55,692 bases of DNA. Source: Rubellimicrobium mesophilum DSM 19309. GTDB taxonomy: Bacteria; Pseudomonadota; Alphaproteobacteria; Rhodobacterales; Rhodobacteraceae. A program made the translations under genes and the position numbers. Under the pieces are notes generated by a model that was given only the letters and a program-made list of their open reading frames with translations, searched no databases and was not told the DNA's origin. Shown here piece by piece: positions 19,195 to 28,652 of this stretch. The stretch's first letter is position 1. Every line of letters begins with the position of its first letter. The DNA lies in NCBI RefSeq assembly GCF_000600335.2, contig NZ_KK088568.1, positions 1-55,692 on the forward strand, read 5' to 3'.

Positions 19195-19881
19195 TCACAT
19201 GAGCCAGTTGCGATAGTCGCTGACCAGCAGGCGGAACGGCGGCTCGTCCTCCTCGATGTCGGCGAAGCGGCCGATGGGGAGGCGGAAGACGTTGTCGGTC
19301 TCGTCGTCGTTGACCGTCGATACCTCGCCGATCAGGACCGTCCCGCCCTCGCCCCAGAAGGCGTGCCAGTCGCCGGGGAGGAGCGTGATGCTCTCGCCCG
19401 GGGCGAGGTGGATGCGCTCTCCGGGCCCGTAGGGGCGCGGGATGCCGTCGGTGTGGACGGTGCCGCCGTGGGTCTCGCTGAACCGGCCCTCCTCGTCCGA
19501 GCCGAAGAGCTCGATCACCAGCGTCGCGCCGCCGCGGTTGATGATGTCCTCGGCCTTGATGACGTGGGTGTGGTGCGGCGAAAGCTGGTTCTCGTTCGAG
19601 ATCAGCAGCTTCTCGGCGTAGCACATCCCCCGCCCCTTCTGCAGGTCGGCGAGGCGGCCGTTCCGCAGCGTGAAGAGGAACAGGCCCATGTTGTCGTAGT
19701 CGCCCTTGCCGTAGTCGGTGATGTCCCAGCCGCAGCGGGCGTCGATGATCGCCTTCGCCTCGTCCTTGCGGGCCACGAACTCCTCGGGCGTCCAGTTGGC
19801 GAAGGGCGGCAGGACGAAGCCGTGGGAGCGGATGAAGGCCTCGGATTCGCGGATGATCTCGTTGATGCGGCTGCGCTTCAT
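19195..19881 (-). CDS. D-lyxose/D-mannose isomerase family protein
   Basis: A 228-residue cupin-fold sugar isomerase of the D-lyxose ketol-isomerase family, which interconverts D-lyxose and D-xylulose (and D-mannose and D-fructose). Metal ligands are seen in LSPHHTHVIKAEDI (two His and Glu) and the later His in LLPGDWHAFWGEGG. The start at 19881 follows AGGGAGG at a good distance. Single gene: the neighbour on the right is divergent and the one on the left ends against it. No pentose kinase is adjacent, so the product must enter a pathway encoded elsewhere. Confidence 0.82.
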   Translation of the reverse strand: MKRSRINEIIRESEAFIRSHGFVLPPFANWTPEEFVARKDEAKAIIDARCGWDITDYGKGDYDNMGLFLFTLRNGRLADLQKGRGMCYAEKLLISNENQLSPHHTHVIKAEDIINRGGATLVIELFGSDEEGRFSETHGGTVHTDGIPRPYGPGERIHLAPGESITLLPGDWHAFWGEGGTVLIGEVSTVNDDETDNVFRLPIGRFADIEEDEPPFRLLVSDYRNWLM

Positions 19882-19984
19882 GGTGGCCCCTCCCTGGCTG
19901 GCGCCCATGGGGTTGCAGAAGTCGCGGAGGCTTGCAAGCCGAAGCCGCGCGGGAGAGGCTGCCGGGACACCGAGGGAGATGGAC

Positions 19985-20443
19985 ATGGCCCTGCCCGACC
20001 TGCCCGCCGAGGGTGGCTGCCGCTGCGGAACGATCCGCTTCCGGGTCACCAGGACGCCGCTGATGACCTTGGCCTGCCACTGCCGGGGCTGCCAGCGCAT
20101 GACCGGAAGCGCCTTCTCGCTGTCCGCCATGATCCCAGACGGCGGCTTCGAGGTCCTTCAGGGCGAGACCGTCCCCGGCGGGGCCGACAAGGCCTATGGC
20201 CACCGCTTCTGCCCGGACTGCCTGAGCTGGGTCTGGACCAAGCACCCGATGATGGAGGGGTTCCTGAACCTCCGCTCGACGATGCTGGACGACCCGTCCT
20301 GGGTCCGGCCCTATGCGGAGACCTGCCGGTCCGAGGGGCTGGCCTTCGCGGAGACGGGCGCCGCGCGCAGCTTTCCGGGCTTTCCGGACATGGAGGAATT
20401 TCCGGCGCTGCTGGCCGGCTATGCCGAATGGGCGCGGGGCTGA
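19985..20443 (+). CDS. GFA family protein (glutathione-dependent formaldehyde-activating-like)
   Basis: A 152-residue zinc protein of the GFA family. Zinc ligands follow the family pattern: GGCRCG near residue 12, CHCRGCQ near 31 and CPDCLSW near 80. Members include the enzyme proposed to speed glutathione-formaldehyde adduct formation, but most are uncharacterised. The start at 19985 is preferred over an ATG six bases earlier because GAGGGAG lies six bases upstream. The next gene, an SRPBCC protein, starts five bases past its stop, so they are probably co-transcribed. Confidence 0.82.
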   Translation: MALPDLPAEGGCRCGTIRFRVTRTPLMTLACHCRGCQRMTGSAFSLSAMIPDGGFEVLQGETVPGGADKAYGHRFCPDCLSWVWTKHPMMEGFLNLRSTMLDDPSWVRPYAETCRSEGLAFAETGAARSFPGFPDMEEFPALLAGYAEWARG

Positions 20444-20448
20444 GGGCG

Positions 20449-20916
20449 ATGGGCCGCACCGATCGGGCCGACCACCGCGCCGCCGCCCCGCCCGGGGCGG
20501 TCTGGGCGGCGCTGACCGACCCTGCGCGGGTGGCGCGGTGGCTGCCGCCCGAGGAGATGACGGCCCGGGTCCATGACTGGGAGGCCCGGCCGGGCGGACG
20601 GCTCCGCGTCACCCTTGCCTATGGGGATGCGGCCGCGAACCCGGGCAAGACCGGCCAGGGGACGGACGAGGTCGAGGGTCGCTTCCTCGACGCCGAGGCG
20701 CCCTCGCGCCTTGCCTGGACGACGCGGTTCGATTCGGACGATCCGGCCTTCGCGGGGGAGATGACGATGGTCTGGAGCCTCTCCCCCGAGGGGTCGGGCA
20801 CCCGGATCGCCGTCGAGGCGCGGGGGGTGCCCGAGGGGATCGCGCCCGAGGACCATGCCCGGGGCCTCTCCGAGTCGCTTCGCCAACTGGCGGAGGAGGC
20901 GGTCAGGCGCGCTTGA
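20449..20916 (+). CDS. SRPBCC/AHSA1 domain protein
   Basis: A 155-residue protein of the START-like SRPBCC superfamily, AHSA1 branch. Typical segments are [34 protein letters not shown] and the C-terminal amphipathic helix HARGLSESLRQLAEEAV. Such proteins bind hydrophobic ligands in a central cavity; ligand unknown. It starts five bases after the GFA gene and converges with the glutamine-amidotransferase-like gene, overlapping it by 14 bases. Two further SRPBCC genes of the same branch lie at 24450-25386, but they have an ArsR regulator and this one does not. Confidence 0.8.
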   Translation: MGRTDRADHRAAAPPGAVWAALTDPARVARWLPPEEMTARVHDWEARPGGRLRVTLAYGDAAANPGKTGQGTDEVEGRFLDAEAPSRLAWTTRFDSDDPAFAGEMTMVWSLSPEGSGTRIAVEARGVPEGIAPEDHARGLSESLRQLAEEAVRRA

Positions 20917-21679
20917 GCGCGGGGCGGCCCTTGGCGTCGGCGAAGGCGTGGACGGCCTCGCCGAAGGCCTGGAAGAGCGGACGCGAGACCGGGTCGCTGG
21001 CGGCGTTCCATTCCGGGTGCCACTGGACCGACAGGGTGAAGCCCGGCGCGCCGCGCACGTAGATCGCCTCGGGCGTGCCGTCGGGCGCGGTGCCGTCGAT
21101 GACGATGCGCGGGCCAGCGACCTTGATGCCCTGGCCGTGGAGCGTGTTGGTCATGACCTCGGTGGCGCCGAGGAGCTTGTGGAAGGGGCCGCCGTCCGTG
21201 AACGCGACCTTGTGGCGGAGGGCGAACTTCTCCTCCAGGGTCCCGTCCGGGGGCATCCGGTGGTTGTCGCGGCCGGGGAGGTCGCGGATCTCCGGGTAGA
21301 GGGTGCCGCCCAGGGCCACGTTGACCTCCTGGAAGCCCCGGCAGACGCCGAAGAAGGGCTGGCCCCTTTCCACGCAGGCGCGGATCAGGGGAAGCGTGGT
21401 CGCGTCGCGCGAGCGGTCGAAGGAGCCGTGGGCGGGGGTCTCGGGCTCGCCGTATTCCTCCGGGTGGACGTTGGGGCGGCCTCCGGTCAGGAGGAAGCCG
21501 TCGCAGGTCTCCAGAAGCTCGTCGACCGAGACGAGGGAGGGGTCGGCGGGGATGATGAGCGGCAGGCAGTCCGAGACATGGGCCACCGCGCAGGAGTTCA
21601 TCGTCCCCCCGGCATGGGCTGGATACTGGTCGTTTATGAGGTGGCTGTTGGAGATGATGCCGACGACGGGGCGGGCCAT
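20903..21679 (-). CDS. Gamma-glutamyl-gamma-aminobutyrate hydrolase (PuuD-like class I amidotransferase)
   Basis: A 258-residue class I glutamine-amidotransferase-fold hydrolase of the peptidase C26 family. The nucleophile Cys lies in PFFGVCRGFQEVNVALGG (about residue 113), and the His-Glu of the triad in LSVQWHPEWNA. PuuD cleaves gamma-glutamyl-GABA in putrescine degradation; in this window a putrescine-forming decarboxylase is present at 11.6 kb, but no other puu genes are nearby, so the substrate is not fixed. Start ATG at 21679. The 3' end overlaps the convergent SRPBCC gene by 14 bases. Confidence 0.85.
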   Translation of the reverse strand: MARPVVGIISNSHLINDQYPAHAGGTMNSCAVAHVSDCLPLIIPADPSLVSVDELLETCDGFLLTGGRPNVHPEEYGEPETPAHGSFDRSRDATTLPLIRACVERGQPFFGVCRGFQEVNVALGGTLYPEIRDLPGRDNHRMPPDGTLEEKFALRHKVAFTDGGPFHKLLGATEVMTNTLHGQGIKVAGPRIVIDGTAPDGTPEAIYVRGAPGFTLSVQWHPEWNAASDPVSRPLFQAFGEAVHAFADAKGRPALKRA

Positions 21680-21783
21680 GGCGCTATCCTGCTCTCTTGG
21701 GACCCATAATTAGGCGAATCGGTCCCCCATGGGAAGGTTGCAGGCGCGCAGACCGGATGTGCGCGACAGGACGGGCGCCGTCC

Positions 21784-23981
21784 CTACCCCTGCGCCGCGG
21801 CCGCCGCCTTCCGCTCGATCCGCCGCCGGTGCAGGACCGGCTCGGTGTAGCCGGAGGGCTGGATGCGGCCCTTGAAGATCAGGTCGCAGGCGGCCTGGAA
21901 GGCCCAGCCGTCGAAGTCGGGCGCCATCGGCTGGTAGAGGGGGTCGCCGGCGTTCTGCCGATCCACCACCAGGGCCATGCGGCGCATCGCGGCCATCACC
22001 TGCGGCTCGTCCACGATGCCGTGATGGAGCCAGTTGGCCAGCGCCTGCGAGGAGATGCGCAGCGTCGCCCGGTCCTCCATCAGCGCCACGTCGTGGATGT
22101 CGGGGACCTTGGAGCAGCCGATGCCCTGGTCGATCCAGCGGACGACGTAGCCGAGGATGCTCTGGCAGTTGTTGTCGAGCTCGGTCGCGACCTGGGCGTC
22201 GGACAGGTTGCGGCCGCCGAGAACCGGGATCGTCAGGAGCTCGCGCAGGGTGCCGCGCGGGCCTGCCGCGGCGATCTCCTCCTGACGGGCGGCCACGTCG
22301 ACGAGGTGGTAGTGCGTCGCGTGGAGCGTGGCGGCGGTGGGCGAAGGGACCCAGGCGCAGCTCGCGCCCGCCTTGGGATGGGCGATCTTGTCGCGCAGCA
22401 TCGCGGCCATGAGGTCGGGCATGGCCCACATCCCCTTGCCGATCTGCGCGTGGCCGCGCAGCCCGCAGGCGAGGCCGATGTCGACGTTGCGCTCCTCGTA
22501 GGACCTGATCCAGGGCTGCGACTTCATCTCCCCCTTGGGGACCATGGGGCCGGCTTCCATGGAGGTGTGGATCTCGTCGCCGGTGCGGTCGAGGAAGCCG
22601 GTGTTGATGAAGGCCACCCGCTCGCGCGCGGCGCGTATGCATTCCTTGAGGTTGGCGGAGGTGCGCCGCTCCTCGTCCATGATGCCGAGCTTCACGGTGA
22701 GGCGCGGGAGGCCCAGTACCTCCTCGACCCGGTCGAAGATCTCGCAGGCGAAGGCGACCTCCTCGGGGCCGTGCATCTTGGGCTTCACGACGTAGACGGA
22801 GCCGGTGACGGTGTTCCGGGGTCCGCCCGGCGCCCGCAGGTCGTGGAGCGCGCAGAGGGTCGTGACCATGGCGTCCATCAGGCCCTCGAAGGCCTCCTGC
22901 CCGTCGCGGTCGAGGATCGCGGGGTTGGTCATCAGGTGGCCGACGTTGCGGACGAGGAGGAGCGAGCGGCCCTTGACGCCGATCGCCCGGCCGTCGGCGC
23001 CCACGTAGTCGCGGTCGGGGTTGAGGCGGCGGGTCATCAGGCGCCCGCCCTTCTCGAAGCTGTCCTCGAGGTCGCCGCGCATGAGGCCGAGCCAGTTGCC
23101 GTAGGCCAGGACCTTGTCCTCGGCGTCCACGCAGGCGACCGAGTCCTCGCAGTCGATGATGGTGGAGAGCGCGGCCTCGATCCGCACGTCCGAGATGCCG
23201 GCGGGATCGGCGGCGCCGATGGGGGTGGCGCGGTCCAGGATGACCTCGATCAGGAGGCCGTTGGCGCGCAGGAGCACGGAGGATGGGCTGTCGGGGTCGC
23301 CCGCGTGGCCGACGAACTGCCGCGGGTCGGCCAGCCCGGCGTCAGGGGCGAGGGAGAGCCCCTCGCCGCCGCCCGAGCCGGCCCAGGCGGCGAGCTCCTC
23401 GCCTTGGACGGCGAGGCCGCGCAGGTTGGCCCAGGAGGTCCCGGCGAGGGGCACGGCGCGGTCGAGATGCGCCTTGGCCCAGGCGACGACGCGGGCGCCA
23501 CGCTCCGGGTCATAGGGGCCGGGACGGGGAAGGTCGCCCAAGGCGTCGGTCCCGTAGAGCGCGTCGTAGAGCGAGCCCCAGCGGGCGTTGGCGGCGTTAA
23601 GCGCGAAGCGCGCGTTCGTCACCGGCACGACGAGCTGCGGCCCGGCGACCTGGGCGATCTCCGGGTCGGTGGGCGGCGTCTCGACGGCGAAGTCCGGCCC
23701 CTCGGGGACGAGGTAGCCGATCTCGCGCAGGAAGGTCTCGTAATCCTCCGCGTCGTGGGGGCGCCGGCCTGCGCGATGTGCCAGTCGTCGATCTGGGACT
23801 GGAGCTGCTCGCGCCGGGCCAGCAGCGCGCGGTTGCGGGGGCCCAGCTCGTGGATCAGGGACGAGAGCCCGTCCCAGAAATCCTGGGGAGAGACCTCGGT
23901 GCCTGGCAGCGCGCGCTCCTCGACAAACCGCGCGAGCCCCTCAGCCACGCGCAGCCCGGATCGTTCGACACGCTGCTCCAT
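21784..23981 (-). CDS. glcB: Malate synthase G, frameshifted near the N-terminus
   Basis: Malate synthase G joins glyoxylate and acetyl-CoA to malate. The N-terminal part, from ATG 23981, reads [19 protein letters not shown]...[12 protein letters not shown]...[10 protein letters not shown] and then loses frame at the G/C run 23757-23765. The remainder, in the other frame, continues RPHDAEDYE... and [26 protein letters not shown] to the stop at 21784, including [21 protein letters not shown]. One missing base restores a 732-residue protein, the normal family length (about 720-730). No isocitrate lyase is adjacent. Intact apart from the presumed sequence error. Confidence 0.93.
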
Positions 23982-24080
23982 CCCTGCCCCTCTCTGTCCC
24001 GCCTTGGCGACAGGGGTAGAACAAGGGACGGACCCAAGGCAACCTCCCCCGAATTGTTAGGCGATCACCTCAGTTTTCGC

Positions 24081-24108
24081 TTGACCGAATCGGCGTGTGG
24101 GTTTTACT
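24081..24108 (+). promoter_or_regulatory. Promoter of the ArsR-SRPBCC operon
   Basis: TTGACC (24081-24086) and TTTACT (24103-24108), 16 bases apart, lie directly upstream of the ATG at 24116. Transcription would start within a few bases of the start codon, so the mRNA may be leaderless; no Shine-Dalgarno is visible. Confidence 0.5.
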
Positions 24109-24115
24109 TAGTCGT

Positions 24116-24457
24116 ATGCCTAACAATCCGGAGCTCGACGCCCTCTTCCAGTCCCTTGCCGATCCGACGCGGCGCGCGATCCTCGCCCGCCTCGCCCATG
24201 GGCCGGCCAGCGTGACCGACCTCGCCGCGCCGTTCGACATGGCGCTGCCGTCCTTCCTCCAGCACCTGCGGAAGCTCGAGGACGGCGGGCTGATCGAGAC
24301 GACCAAGCAGGGCCGCGTGCGGACCTGCACCCTGAAGGTGGGCGCCCTGACGCCCGCCCGGACCTGGATGGAGGAGCAGCGGCTCCTCTGGGAGGGCCGG
24401 CACGACCGGCTCGAAGACTATCTCCGAACGCTTACGAAAGGACCCGACCATGGCTGA
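24116..24457 (+). CDS. ArsR family transcriptional regulator
   Basis: A 113-residue winged-helix regulator. It starts PNNPELDALFQSLADPTRRAILARLAHGPASVTDLAAPFDMALPSFLQHLRKLEDGGLIETTKQGRVRTCTL, which covers the whole HTH_20/ArsR fold; no metal-binding cysteine pair is present, so it is of the group that partners SRPBCC/AHSA1 proteins instead of sensing arsenic. ATG 24116 is preferred to the upstream in-frame GTG at 24095, which would overlap the promoter. It overlaps the next gene by eight bases and probably represses its own operon. Confidence 0.87.
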   Translation: MPNNPELDALFQSLADPTRRAILARLAHGPASVTDLAAPFDMALPSFLQHLRKLEDGGLIETTKQGRVRTCTLKVGALTPARTWMEEQRLLWEGRHDRLEDYLRTLTKGPDHG

Positions 24458-24917
24458 CCTGCACCTGCACCGCATCCTCAAGGCCCCGCGCTCGGCCGTC
24501 TGGGACTGCTGGACCAACCCCGAGCACATCCCCCAGTGGTTCGCGCCCAAGCCCGTGGTGACGCGCGTCCTCGCCTTCGATCCGCGCCCCGGCGGCGCCT
24601 TCGACATCGTCATGAGCATGAACGGCGAGGAGTTCCCCCACCAGCCCGGCTGCTTCCTGGAGGTGGTCCCGCAGGAGCGGCTCACCTGGACGAGCGCGCT
24701 GGGCCCCGACTTCCGCCCGGTGGACGCCACCGGCGCGCCCTTCCTGTTCACGGCGACGCTGACCTTCGCCGACCACCCGGAGGGCACCGATTATCGCGTC
24801 GTGGCTCGCCACAAGGACGAGGCCTCGGCGCAGGCGCACGAGGAGATGGGGTTCTCGCAAGGCTGGGGCACCGTGGCCGAGCAGCTCGGCGCCTATGCCG
24901 CCACGCTGGGCCGTTGA
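24450..24917 (+). CDS. SRPBCC/AHSA1 domain protein (ArsR operon, first)
   Basis: A 155-residue AHSA1-type protein: HRILKAPRSAVWDCWTNPEHIPQWF, DPRPGGAFDIVMSMNGEEFPHQPGCFLEVVPQERLTWT and a final helix HEEMGFSQGWGTVAEQLGAYAATL. The GXW-like helix ending is common to proteins annotated as activator of HSP90 ATPase homologues, but bacterial members have no shown Hsp90 role. Eight-base overlap with the ArsR gene argues for translational coupling and for the usual ArsR-AHSA1 pairing. Ligand unknown. Confidence 0.85.
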   Translation: MADLHLHRILKAPRSAVWDCWTNPEHIPQWFAPKPVVTRVLAFDPRPGGAFDIVMSMNGEEFPHQPGCFLEVVPQERLTWTSALGPDFRPVDATGAPFLFTATLTFADHPEGTDYRVVARHKDEASAQAHEEMGFSQGWGTVAEQLGAYAATLGR

Positions 24918-24930
24918 GGGAGGATCCGCG

Positions 24931-25386
24931 ATGGACGATCGCACGTTGACCCTGACGCGGCATCTCCGCGCCAGCCCGGCCCAGGTCTATGCGGCCTGGA
25001 CGGATCCCGAGGTCCTCCCCCGCTGGTTTGGGCCCGAGGGCTTTGCTTGCCGGACCCATGCCATCGACATCCACGTGGGCGGCGAATGGCGCTTCGACAT
25101 GACGGGGCACGGGATGACCTTCCCCAACCGGCATCGCTGGACCGAGCTGACGCCCCACTCCCGCATCGTCTTCCTGATGGACGGCCTGGAGGGGGAGGTC
25201 GACGCCAAGGAGGTCGTGGTCACGCTCGCGCCCGAGGGCGAGGGCACGCGCCTGACGCAGGTGATGACCTTCGCGACGCCCGAGTCGCTGAAGGTGGCCG
25301 AAAGCTATGGCGCCCCCGAGAGAGGGCAGGAGACGCTGGCCAAGCTCGCCGCCTTGGTGGAGCGGCAGACGGCCTCGGCGGGCTGA
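24931..25386 (+). CDS. SRPBCC/AHSA1 domain protein (ArsR operon, second)
   Basis: A 151-residue AHSA1-type protein, paralogue of its upstream neighbour: LTLTRHLRASPAQVYAAWTDPEVLPRWFGPEGF, IHVGGEWRFDMTGHGM and the closing helix ESYGAPERGQETLAKLAALVERQ. Start ATG at 24931 follows GGGAGGA. It begins 13 bases after the previous stop, so the operon is ArsR-SRPBCC-SRPBCC. Having two different ligand-binding proteins under one ArsR is common in actinobacteria and alphaproteobacteria; the pathway is unknown. Confidence 0.84.
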   Translation: MDDRTLTLTRHLRASPAQVYAAWTDPEVLPRWFGPEGFACRTHAIDIHVGGEWRFDMTGHGMTFPNRHRWTELTPHSRIVFLMDGLEGEVDAKEVVVTLAPEGEGTRLTQVMTFATPESLKVAESYGAPERGQETLAKLAALVERQTASAG

Positions 25387-25403
25387 TCCCGCGCGACGGA
25401 AAA

Positions 25404-25426
25404 GGGGCGGCCCCGCGGACCGCCCC
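25404..25426 (-). terminator. Bidirectional terminator between convergent genes
   Basis: GGGGCGG (25404-25410) pairs with CCGCCCC (25420-25426) with a nine-base loop. On the minus strand the hairpin is followed directly by TTTT, so it is a good intrinsic terminator for the membrane-protein gene ending at 25450, and may also stop the SRPBCC operon. Confidence 0.75.
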
Positions 25427-25449
25427 CCAACCTGTTCCGAAGGACGGGA

Positions 25450-25860
25450 TCACTGGTCCTGCGTCGGGGTCTCCTCGACCGGGTCCGTCGGCGTCGCCGC
25501 GGCGCTGCCCCCGGTGCCGGGGTTGATGTCGTCGGGCTGGCCGATCTCCGGGGCCTGCACGGTCTGGGAGGGAACGGTCACGGCGCCCGGGTCGGCCGCC
25601 TGGTCGGTCGCGGCGGCGCCGGATTCCTCGTCGGCCGTGTCGTTCGCGGAGACGGCGTCGCTGGCGCCGGTGGACTCGGTCTCGCCCGTGGTGACCTCGT
25701 TTTGGGTCGCGGCGCCCTCGGGCGTGCCGCCCCGGTTGAACGCCCAGAAGCCGAGGATCGCCAGCAGCACCAGCGCGAAGAGCACGACGGCGAACATGCC
25801 GCGCAGCGGTCCTCGATGCTGCCGGGTCTGCTTGTCGAGGTTGGTGTTGGGTGCCGACAT
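25450..25860 (-). CDS. Small single-pass membrane protein with acidic Ala/Thr-rich tail
   Basis: A 136-residue protein of unknown function. A short basic N-terminus (NLDKQTRQHRGPLRG) precedes one strong membrane segment (MFAVVLFALVLLAILGFWAF, residues 22-41), after which about 95 residues are disordered, acidic and rich in Ala, Thr, Glu, Asp and Pro. By the positive-inside rule the tail is periplasmic. Start ATG at 25860 follows GGAGGA; a 25-codon longer frame lacks that. It is divergent from pepN (100 bases between). No enzymatic motif is present; a linker or cell-envelope spacer is conceivable but not shown. Confidence 0.7.
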   Translation of the reverse strand: MSAPNTNLDKQTRQHRGPLRGMFAVVLFALVLLAILGFWAFNRGGTPEGAATQNEVTTGETESTGASDAVSANDTADEESGAAATDQAADPGAVTVPSQTVQAPEIGQPDDINPGTGGSAAATPTDPVEETPTQDQ

Positions 25861-25959
25861 GCTCGAGTCCTCCGTCGCGGCCGCCTTGCGGCCCGGTTTC
25901 AAGGCTCCTAACGTCCAAGGCTCGGATTTGTTCATCGCAGCGGACAGGGAGATCGGAGC

Positions 25960-28514
25960 ATGGCGGACGGCACGGCGGCGGATCCCCGAACGGTCTACCT
26001 CAAGGACTATGCGCCCTTTCCCTGGGTCGTGGATGGCGTCGATCTGACCTTCGCGCTGGCGCCGGGGGGACCCGCGTGACCTCGCGCATCCGGTTCCGCC
26101 CGAACCCGGAGGCGAGGCCCGGTCCCTTCTTCCTCCACGGCGAGGACCTGCGGCTGGTCGAGGCGCGGATCGACGGCCGGCCCGTCCAGCCCAAGGTCAC
26201 GGCCGAGGGACTCACCTGCGATGTGCCCGAGGGCGAGTTCACCTGGGAGGCGGTGGTCGAGAACGATCCCGAGGCGAACACCCGGCTCGAAGGTCTCTAC
26301 CTCTCCAGGGGGATGTACTGCACCCAGTGCGAGGCCGAGGGGTTCCGGCGGATCACCTACTATCCCGACCGTCCCGACGTGATGGCGGTCTTCGACGTGC
26401 GGATCGAGAGCGACCTGCCGGTGCTGCTGTCGAACGGCAACCCCGGGACGAGCGGCCCCGGCTTCGCGGAGTGGCACGACCCCTGGCCGAAGCCCGCCTA
26501 CCTCTTCGCGCTGGTCGCGGGGGAGCTGGTCGCGCATCGGGACAGGTTCACCACCATGTCGGGGCGGCACGTGGACCTCGCCGTCTGGGTGCGGCCCGGG
26601 GACGAGGGGAAATGCGCTTGGGCGATGGAGTCGCTCAAGGCCTCGATGAAGTGGGACGAGGACACCTATGGGCGCGAATACGACCTCGACGTGTTCAACA
26701 TCGTCGCGGTGGACGACTTCAACATGGGGGCGATGGAGAACAAGGGGCTGAACATCTTCAACTCCTCGGCCGTCCTCGCCTCCCCGGAGACCGCGACCGA
26801 CGCCGACTACGAGCGGATCGAGGCCATCGTCGCGCACGAGTACTTCCACAACTGGACCGGCAACCGGATCACCTGCCGCGACTGGTTCCAGCTCTCGCTC
26901 AAGGAGGGGCTGACGGTGTTCCGCGACGCCCAGTTCTCGGGCGACCTGCGCGGGCACGGGGTCAAGCGCATCCAGGACGCGGTGGACCTGCGCGCCCGCC
27001 AGTTCCGCGAGGACAACGGGCCGCTGGCGCATCCGGTGCGGCCCGAGAGCTTCGTGGAGATCAACAACTTCTATACGGCCACGGTCTACGAGAAGGGCGC
27101 CGAGGTCATCGGGATGCTCAAGCGCCTCGTGGGGGACGAGGGGTATCGGAAGGCGCTCGACCTCTACTTCGAGCGGCACGACGGGGACGCCGCGACGGTC
27201 GAGGACTGGCTCAGGGTCTTCGAGGACGCGACGGGGCGGGACCTGTCGCAGTTCAAGCTCTGGTATTCGCAGTCCGGCACGCCCCGCGTGAAGGTCGAGG
27301 AGGCCTGGGAGGATGGGCGCTACCGGCTGGACCTGTCGCAGGTGCTGCCGCCGACGCCGGGCCAGCCGGAGAAGAAGCCGATGGTGATCCCGGTCGCGGT
27401 GGGGCTCCTCAACCCCAACGGGGACGAGGTGCAGCCGACGACCGTGCTGGAGCTCACCGAGGGCCGGCAGAGCTTCACCTTCGAGGGGCTGGCTTCGCGG
27501 CCGGTGCCGTCGATCGTGCGCGGCTTCTCGGCCCCGGTGATCCTGGAGCGCGAGGCGCCCGAGGAGGAAGCCGCGTTCCTGCTGGCGCACGACACGGACG
27601 ACTTCAACCGCTGGGAGGCGGGGCAGGCCCTCGCCCGCCGTGCGATCCGGGCGCGGCTCGACGGGCGGGACATCGACGCGGGCTGGGCGCCTTCGCTCCT
27701 CGCGGCGCTACGGGACGACGGGCTCGACCCGGCCTATCGGGCGATGCTGCTGGCGCTCCCCTCGCAGGAGGAGACGGCGCAGGCGCTCTGGGACGAGGGG
27801 CGGCGCGTGGACCCGCTCGCGATCTGGACGGCCCATGAGGAGATCCGCGACCACCTCGCCCGGGGGCTGGGGGACATCCTGCCCGCGCTCCACGACCAGG
27901 GGCAGGTCCAGGGCCCCTACTCGCCCGATCCGGCCTCGGTGGGCCGCCGCGCGCTCGGCAACGCCGCGCTGCGCCTGCTGACCCGCACGGACGGTGGCGT
28001 TCGCGCCCGGGCGCAGTTCGCCGGCGCGGACGACATGACCCAGAGCGTCGCCGCCCTAAGCGCCCTGCTCGCGGTGGGGCTGGGCGAGGCCGAGCTGCAG
28101 CAATTCCATGACCGCTGGAAGGGCGAGCGGCGGGTGCTCGACAAGTGGTTCGGACTCCAGGTCTCGCTCGCGCGGCCCGAGGCCGCCGTCGCCACGGCCG
28201 AGCGGCTGACCACGCATCCGCTCTTCGACTGGAAGAACCCCAACCGCTTCCGCTCGGTCCTGGGAGCGCTCGCCATGAACCCGGCGGGGTTCCACGATCC
28301 GTCCGGCGCGGGCTACCGCTTCCTCGCGGACTGGCTCATCCGCCTCGACGCCGCGAACCCGCTGATGGCGGCGCGGATGTCCGGCGCCTTCGAGACCTGG
28401 CGGCGGCTCGAGGAGGGCCGGCAGAGCAAGGCGCGGGCCGAGCTGGAGCGCATCCGTGGCACCCCCGGCCTGTCCCGGGACCTCTCCGAGATGGTGGGGC
28501 GGCTGCTCGGATAA
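25960..28514 (+). CDS. pepN: Aminopeptidase N, frameshifted near the N-terminus
   Basis: M1 family aminopeptidase N, cytoplasmic, releases N-terminal residues from peptides. The N-terminal 37 residues from ATG 25960 (MADGTAADPRTVYLKDYAPFPWVVDGVDLTFALAPGG) are in one frame, and TRVTSRIRFRPNPEARPGP and the rest are in another; the junction is the G-run 26064-26069, where one G is missing. Joined length is about 851 residues, as in E. coli (870). The substrate motif GAMEN and the zinc motif HEYFHNW are followed by the third ligand Glu in KEGLT. ATG 25960 is preceded by GGAGATCGGAGC. Complete apart from the presumed error. Confidence 0.94.
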
Positions 28515-28525
28515 GCGGCGGCTTG

Positions 28526-28558
28526 CAACCCCTTGCCGCCTATTCGGGCGAGGGGTTG
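28526..28558 (+). terminator. Hairpin after pepN
   Basis: CAACCCCT (28526-28533) pairs with AGGGGTTG (28551-28558), with GCC/GGC pairing possible inside. It starts 11 bases after the pepN stop and has no T-run. Probable but weak terminator. Confidence 0.45.
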
Positions 28559-28652
28559 CCGAAGTCACACTCTCGCAATACCTCTGGCGTCACGAATTTG
28601 TGGGCCGGCCCTGTCACGGGTGAGCCACGGACAGCACTCGGTGACACAGAGA

